From Epinephelus fuscoguttatus (taxonomy: Eukaryota; Chordata; Actinopteri; Perciformes; Serranidae), in NCBI RefSeq assembly GCF_011397635.1, contig NC_064760.1, positions 32,073,856 through 32,137,855 on the forward strand: a stretch of DNA of 64,000 nt, in the 5' to 3' direction. Positions 57,870 to 64,000 of the stretch are shown here, piece by piece. The notes below the pieces were generated by a model. That model was not told where the DNA came from. It did no database searches and saw only the letters and a list, made by a program, of their open reading frames with translations. Numbering within the stretch: the first letter of the stretch is position 1; each line of letters begins with the position of its first letter. Made by a program: the position numbers and the translations under genes.

Positions 57870-60480
57870 GCTAGCTTCTGCGTGGCTGCTGCAGGCGGAG
57901 TGGGGCAAGTGTTTGTTTGTTTTTTTTTATTTAAAAGTCCTCAAACTCGCCGTGTAACGCTCGCGCACAACCCTGCACGAGGACAAACAACTTGACAAAA
58001 AGTTGTTGGAGTTTAAAAACTAACAGTTACCGAAGTAAAAGTTGTTCAGCTTTAACGTGTAAACTGAGAGCTGAAACGGGCTCAGAGTTTGGGGCCCGGT
58101 GGTGTCCGTCGCTACAAGCAGCTACCAAACGCTACCATGTGCTGTATTTGTAGCTCCCACAGCTGCAACAGCCACTCGTGATGTTTTTGTGCAACAGCCA
58201 TGAGCCACGTGGGGCAGCGGATATGTGGGGCGAATGTTTTATTGTAAAAGACAGCCCGGGGGGGTTATAGTCGAATAGGAGAAAAGGTGATGATTGATTA
58301 TAAAATACAATCAGAACACAATCATATTGACGCGACTGAATGTGTAGCTGTGTTATTTTTACACTTCAGGAGAAAATACACTGTTAAAAAGTGGAGATGT
58401 AACGTTACCGCCATCTTGTTTCGATACACTCATCATGTATGTGTATATGCAATATACCGCAACACACATTTCTTAGTTTGGTGAATGGACTAAAATGAAT
58501 GGCCAACACGATGACATGTCTAGGGGGGCGGGTAGACACGATAGGATTTTCAGAGTGGGGTCAACATTAAGAAATTATCCAGGGTTACTCTGGTGTACAA
58601 AACAAGCGCATCCCCACCTCGTCCGTGTTACTCACTCGACGACACTGCCCCCTACAGGCGACATAACGTAGGTAACAGTGTGCACGTTTCTCACGGAGAC
58701 CCTACAGCTGTCGACCTCTAGTCAATCATCAATCTGTCAATCAATAAAGGCTTTATAGGCATTTATCCGTATCTGCTCTATTTTATGAATCAATTTATCT
58801 ATCACATATTCGTACCACTAGTATTTATTTATTATCTGTGCCATGTTTGCAGAAGTACTTTGATTGTATTTATTGTAGACCTCTTACCATACTTTGAACC
58901 TTGTTCTGATGTTATTACTATTACCCCGTCTCTTAGGTGATGTCTCATCGTTGTTTAAGAAAAAAGGAAATGAAAATAAGAATAAAAGAGGAAGCAAGAA
59001 TACATGATCCAAAGCTATAATTGCCTTTGGAGTTTTTCTATTTCGTAGGCTTAATATAAGTTTCTACACAGTGAACAGAAAATGGGGACAACAAAATGAG
59101 GTAAGACAACTTGTTAACTCCTCATGAAGTCTCTGTTTCCACTGCAAGTATAATCCTATAATCCTCTGCATTTATTTTCAATGATAAAATCTTAAGTACT
59201 TTGTAATTTCTGCTTCCACTTTCAGTTACGTTCCGGTTTCCTGTGAGGAAGTAACTACTATTTCCCAACCACTTGAGGGCGACATCGTCATAAATACATT
59301 AGAGCCACTCTTTTTGTGTGTGTAGTGTGTGTATAGTGTGTGTGTGCATAAACATAGTTGGATGGTTTTTTTGTTTAAGAAATTGGCAAGTTTAACTAAC
59401 TTACTGCAACAGAGGTGTAAATGCAAATGTCAGTGTCACTCACGAATTACAGACCATGCACCCTTATTCTACACTGCTCATATCCCAGATTTTATACGGT
59501 GTTGCCTTATTCGCAGCTTACTATTTTTTGCTTTACTAATATTTTCACTGTTCCAACTTTGTATTGCAGCTGCTGCAGGGCAATTTCCCTCAGGATACAT
59601 ACATTTTGAACTTATCAGAAGACAACAGGTTCTTCTGATCAGCATCTTCCTTAAAAATTGTACTATGATTGAAAAGAGATCTGATTTTGTTGTTGTCTGT
59701 TCCTGGTGCACGGACAGAGCTGAGGAAAAAAACAAGCAGATACACCTTTTGAGACCTTTGAACCTGAGCAAATTGCTAAGATTTTTCTCAGAAACATGGG
59801 AAAAAATGCAATGACCAACTTGCAAAAAAAAAAAAAAAAACAAAGAAAAAAGAGAGATTTAGATTTTTTTTAAAAAAAAAAAAAAAGGGGGGAAAAGAAT
59901 ACAGATAGGGAAAAACTATATAATTGTTATCATTCCATTTAAAAATTACATTACAGAATTATTTACAGATAATTTCCTTGTTCTTTTGGTTTTTGTATTT
60001 ATTTTTTTTTTTTTTACAAATCTTCTTGTGTTTAGTTTATTTCCTTTAATTTCATTCAAAATCTTTCATTGCTCATTGCATTCTTCTCATGTTTTTTAAA
60101 GAAATAAAGCCAATTTGCTCAGGTTTCAAAGGGTTAAACTTACAAAACATTCAGATTCTTGAAACTGTCCACAGGTGAAGATAAGATTATCCCCACATCT
60201 GTTCTGTTATCTAAAATAAACTTTAATAGATAAACGACGTTTTGGTCGTCAGAAAAGTAGCAGTTACAAACATGGAGCATCAAATACACAAACATTTGTG
60301 TCAATCACATCTGAATAAAGGCTATGTTTATTTCCTGTAAGATGTTTTCCTCTAGTGGACGTAAGGTGTACATATCTGTATTAAGAGCGGGGGGAAAAAA
60401 ACGGAGGGCAAAGCCACTCCGGCTGCTCATTGGTGGGGAAATATGGAATCAGATGACGTAGTAGTTCCGGGTTTCTATGT
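57870..60480. other. Region between the divergent eif4ebp3 and acsl4 starts
   Basis: No coding gene seen. The first about 350 bases (eif4ebp3 5' UTR/promoter) are moderately CpG-rich and contain no clear TATA box. Beyond 58,700 the DNA is AT-rich and includes an inverted-repeat element at 59750-60140. Confidence 0.5.
59750..60140. mobile_element. Inverted-repeat element, possibly a MITE
   Basis: Left arm tttgaacctgagcaaattgc and caatgaccaacttgc are matched inverted by tgctcattgcattcttctca and gccaatttgctcaggtttca on the right, over about 80 bases with gaps. The centre is A/T homopolymer-rich. The + frame 59329-59814 overlaps it by chance. Confidence 0.5.
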
Positions 60481-60547
60481 CCTCAGGAAAGGTAACTGTC
60501 GGTCATTTCTGGGTAGAGACAACTGAGCGTGTTTTCCTCCGCTGAAG
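60400..60547 (+). promoter_or_regulatory. acsl4: Probable acsl4 promoter and non-coding first exon
   Basis: GC-richer patch ending ctccgctgaag|gtaaga at 60547, a strong splice donor with no frame leading to it. A CCAAT-like element (attgg) lies at 60429. The assignment to acsl4 rests on position and orientation only. Confidence 0.5.
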
Positions 60548-63148
60548 GTAAGAACGCCTCAAGCCTGTCAGATAAGCAGGGTATCACTCTCCAGCCGCCC
60601 ACCGTAATCTCATTACCGCCTTTATCCGTTTGTAGATTTATGTTAGGGTTAATTTGTGTGGCCAGTGTTGAACAGATTTTAGCTACATCCTTAGTAGCTA
60701 ACGTTAATCACACTTTCCGCCGTTGCACAGTGATACGAGCTGTACCACTCAATGTGTGGCGGCTTTTGTCATCCTTCCGTTCGCCGCCGGGTTCCTCACC
60801 CATTGTCGGGTTACCGCTAAATAACGCAGATGTATTTAGGTTGTATTAGCCTCACGGGTTATCATGATTTGAAGCTAGCTAACTCCGATAAATGCTTATA
60901 TTGTGGGTTTAATTTGAACATAGTTATGTTATTGAATGAAGGGGGGGGGTTCAACTTAAGGTTTAGTAGATAGAAACACCCCTTCCCGCACTGATTTTGG
61001 GCATTTCCCAGCATGTAATGTGATTATTAATAATATCCGTCCAAAATGGCTACGTTGCGTTGCCATGGAAATAACTCATTCACGTGTGATGAGAGACTGG
61101 AAATTTTGTCTCATCAGTTCAAGTCTGATGCACCAGGTTGAGTCAGTAACACCACGTCATCTTCATTGACAGACTCATGTGCCTGACACGTTATGCCCGG
61201 AACATATTAATATTCATATATAAGGCTAATATTAATGCAAATGGTATTTATTTTTATTTATTTTTTTCACTTTTACACATAAATTACTTTTGTGAGTAAT
61301 CCTCAAACTTGGTATTACAGACTGATCTGACTATGTATGATGCTTTTGCTGCTTTGTTTGGTTTTCTTTCCTTTTAATGCTGTCTGAATTTATGTTTGCA
61401 GGTCCTGGCTTGCTTTGCATTTATGGTGTCATGAAAGCCAAGGCCTGCTGGGCATAACTGCTTGCGTGACACCATAATATAATGTATTCATTTATTAACA
61501 TTTGTCTAATATTTGCTAAGGTTAATCCGTCCTCCAGGAATAACGTTACTGATGTTTTGTGTTTTTGCAAATTAAGTACTTTGCATGTGTAATTCCTATA
61601 TACATCAAAAAGTGGGAAAACCAATTTCCGAAATCACTCAGCGATATTTGACAGCTGTTTCACATCAACGGGAGTGTCTGCCATAAAGCTGTCATTACGC
61701 AGGAATGTAATGTGGTCTACTACAGTCTGACCCGAAATGCTCTCTGCTGCAAATGTTCTGGTGTTCAAATGTAGCAATCTTCATTTATATTCTTGAGCAT
61801 AGTCAGATTCTTTTCTATAGATATGCAAGACTTGTGTGACGCAGGATGGAGCTGTGATTCACAGAAATGTGAATCACACCATGTTTGAAGTGAGGCCTTT
61901 AAGATAGGAGGGGGCTGGTTACATCAGCACACTAGTGACTTGTTATTTATCATGAATTAGATAAGGTATAGCTAAGTAGAGAGATGGCTATGTTCGCACA
62001 TATAAGAAGCTTTTTGTTGTAAAATATAAGAAGCCTTTTGTTGTATAATACTGAAGTCACGTTTTTCTGTGTCGGTTTTGGTGACATGAAAGGAGTTCCA
62101 CATGACAGCTGTAAGCTACAATTCCCTCATTTCACAGAGGACGGTTTCATCCCTTTACTTGTTTGCAGCTGGTTCTGTTTACTCTGATGCTGAAAAACAG
62201 GTACAAGCTCAACATTTAGTTGCATCGCTTTTAATTCCTACACCTCTCTGATGTTGAAAACAAGTTATAAAAGTGCAACATTATGTTTGCTCAGTTTTAA
62301 CTTCTTCACCTTCCCTGCATTTTAAGGTCATTATTGAGCTTAGCTTGTCCTTGGATGGCCTCTCACTGACTACTGAGTGGGGTGAGCTTCAAGAGTGTTG
62401 TCATTGGTTGTCGCGCAGCTCAGTGCTCTTCAGCATACTGCCCTTTATGTTGAGGGACAAACACTACAAGGGAGGCAACTTGGATTGCTGAAACACACCC
62501 TCAGAGGAGGTCTGACATATAATTAGGCATTGAAAGCTGACAGACATACAGAAGCTTTTTGGTACAGAGCAAGAAGGAGGTGAGTCTAACAAGTGCTGAG
62601 TGTGTGTGTATGTCTTAGTCAGCGTAGTGCAGTCATAGCGGATGTAAGAGGAGCTTGTCAAGGGATTGGGTTACATAAGTTTAAGATGGTAGATAAACTT
62701 TAGTAAATTGCTGACTTCTTTAATTCTCAAACCACTGCTTGTTAAGGTTCTGTTTTTTCTGTGAGATGTGTGCCACTAGACCAACTTAGTGAAATATCAA
62801 ACTTCCTCTTCCAGACAGCTGTTGGCACATGACTGAAATTTGGGGTGGAAATTATTACAGACTTTTGACTTGTAAAACGCTTTGATTAATGGTGGTTATT
62901 TCACATGTCCTTGATAAATACACTTTTTTCTGATTGTATTTTCTGTTTTATTCCAACTTTAGGTGTAAAAGCGGACCACGTATTTTCATACAACGGTTGT
63001 GGGATTCTTACGTTTGTCTACTGTGGGGGCTTTGCTGTTTTTGAGGCTTCTTGTCTGACTCACATCCAATATCTTTGGAACCAGCACATTTCTAAACAAG
63101 TGTGATCACCACTGCTGCTCAGTTCTCTTCCACACGTACTCTTCCCAG
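60548..63148. other. acsl4: acsl4 5' intron (inferred)
   Basis: No convincing coding exon. Start codons at 62905 and elsewhere open short frames with no similarity to the ACSL4 long-isoform extension, which I could not locate. Confidence 0.45.
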
Positions 63149-63156
63149 AGAACAGT

Positions 63157-64000
<844 letters not shown>

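Noticed and set aside
59329-59814. 161-codon plus-strand open frame
   Set aside because: Overlaps an inverted-repeat element; composition not protein-like.

Overview
This window is nuclear DNA from a ray-finned fish, probably a percomorph-type teleost. The evidence is vertebrate genes with GT-AG introns, long CA/TG microsatellites, and many decayed DNA transposons of teleost type (Tc1-like, hAT, a TTAA-flanked MITE, a tRNA-derived SINE). Nothing bacterial or viral was seen. The species cannot be named from sequence alone.

Layout. (1) About 979-36,650, + strand: most of a teneurin gene, best matched to teneurin-2 (tenm2). I could place 26 exons plus two alternative microexons, all in consistent reading phase. 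They cover the extracellular part: eight EGF repeats, the Cys-rich and jelly-roll-like core, the NHL beta-propeller, the YD shell, the Tox-GHH-like C-terminal domain and the TCAP peptide. The cytoplasmic and transmembrane exons lie left of the window. (2) 40,833-48,500, - strand: cystm1, two coding exons, with a probable non-coding first exon and a CRE-bearing promoter near 48.4-48.6 kb. (3) 54,478-57,869, - strand: eif4ebp3, three coding exons, with an intact eIF4E-binding motif and TOS motif. (4) 60.5-64.0 kb, + strand: the 5' part of acsl4, with a probable non-coding first exon and three coding exons, the last cut by the window edge.

The four genes are not a functional unit in any way I can see. 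tenm2 encodes a synaptic adhesion receptor that binds latrophilins and other teneurins. cystm1 encodes a small tail-anchored Cys-rich protein. eif4ebp3 encodes an mTOR-controlled repressor of cap-dependent translation. acsl4 encodes an arachidonate-preferring acyl-CoA synthetase. Their linkage joins human 5q genes (TENM2, CYSTM1, EIF4EBP3) with an Xq gene (ACSL4).

No new multi-gene system was found. The points most worth checking are a 27-nt candidate microexon between EGF7 and EGF8, the 21-nt propeller microexon, a new run of four arginines just before the C-terminal Tox-GHH-like domain, two small length changes in the propeller and C-terminal domains, and several transposon relics, including a 149-bp tandem repeat inside a TTAA-flanked MITE and a Tc1-in-Tc1 nest.
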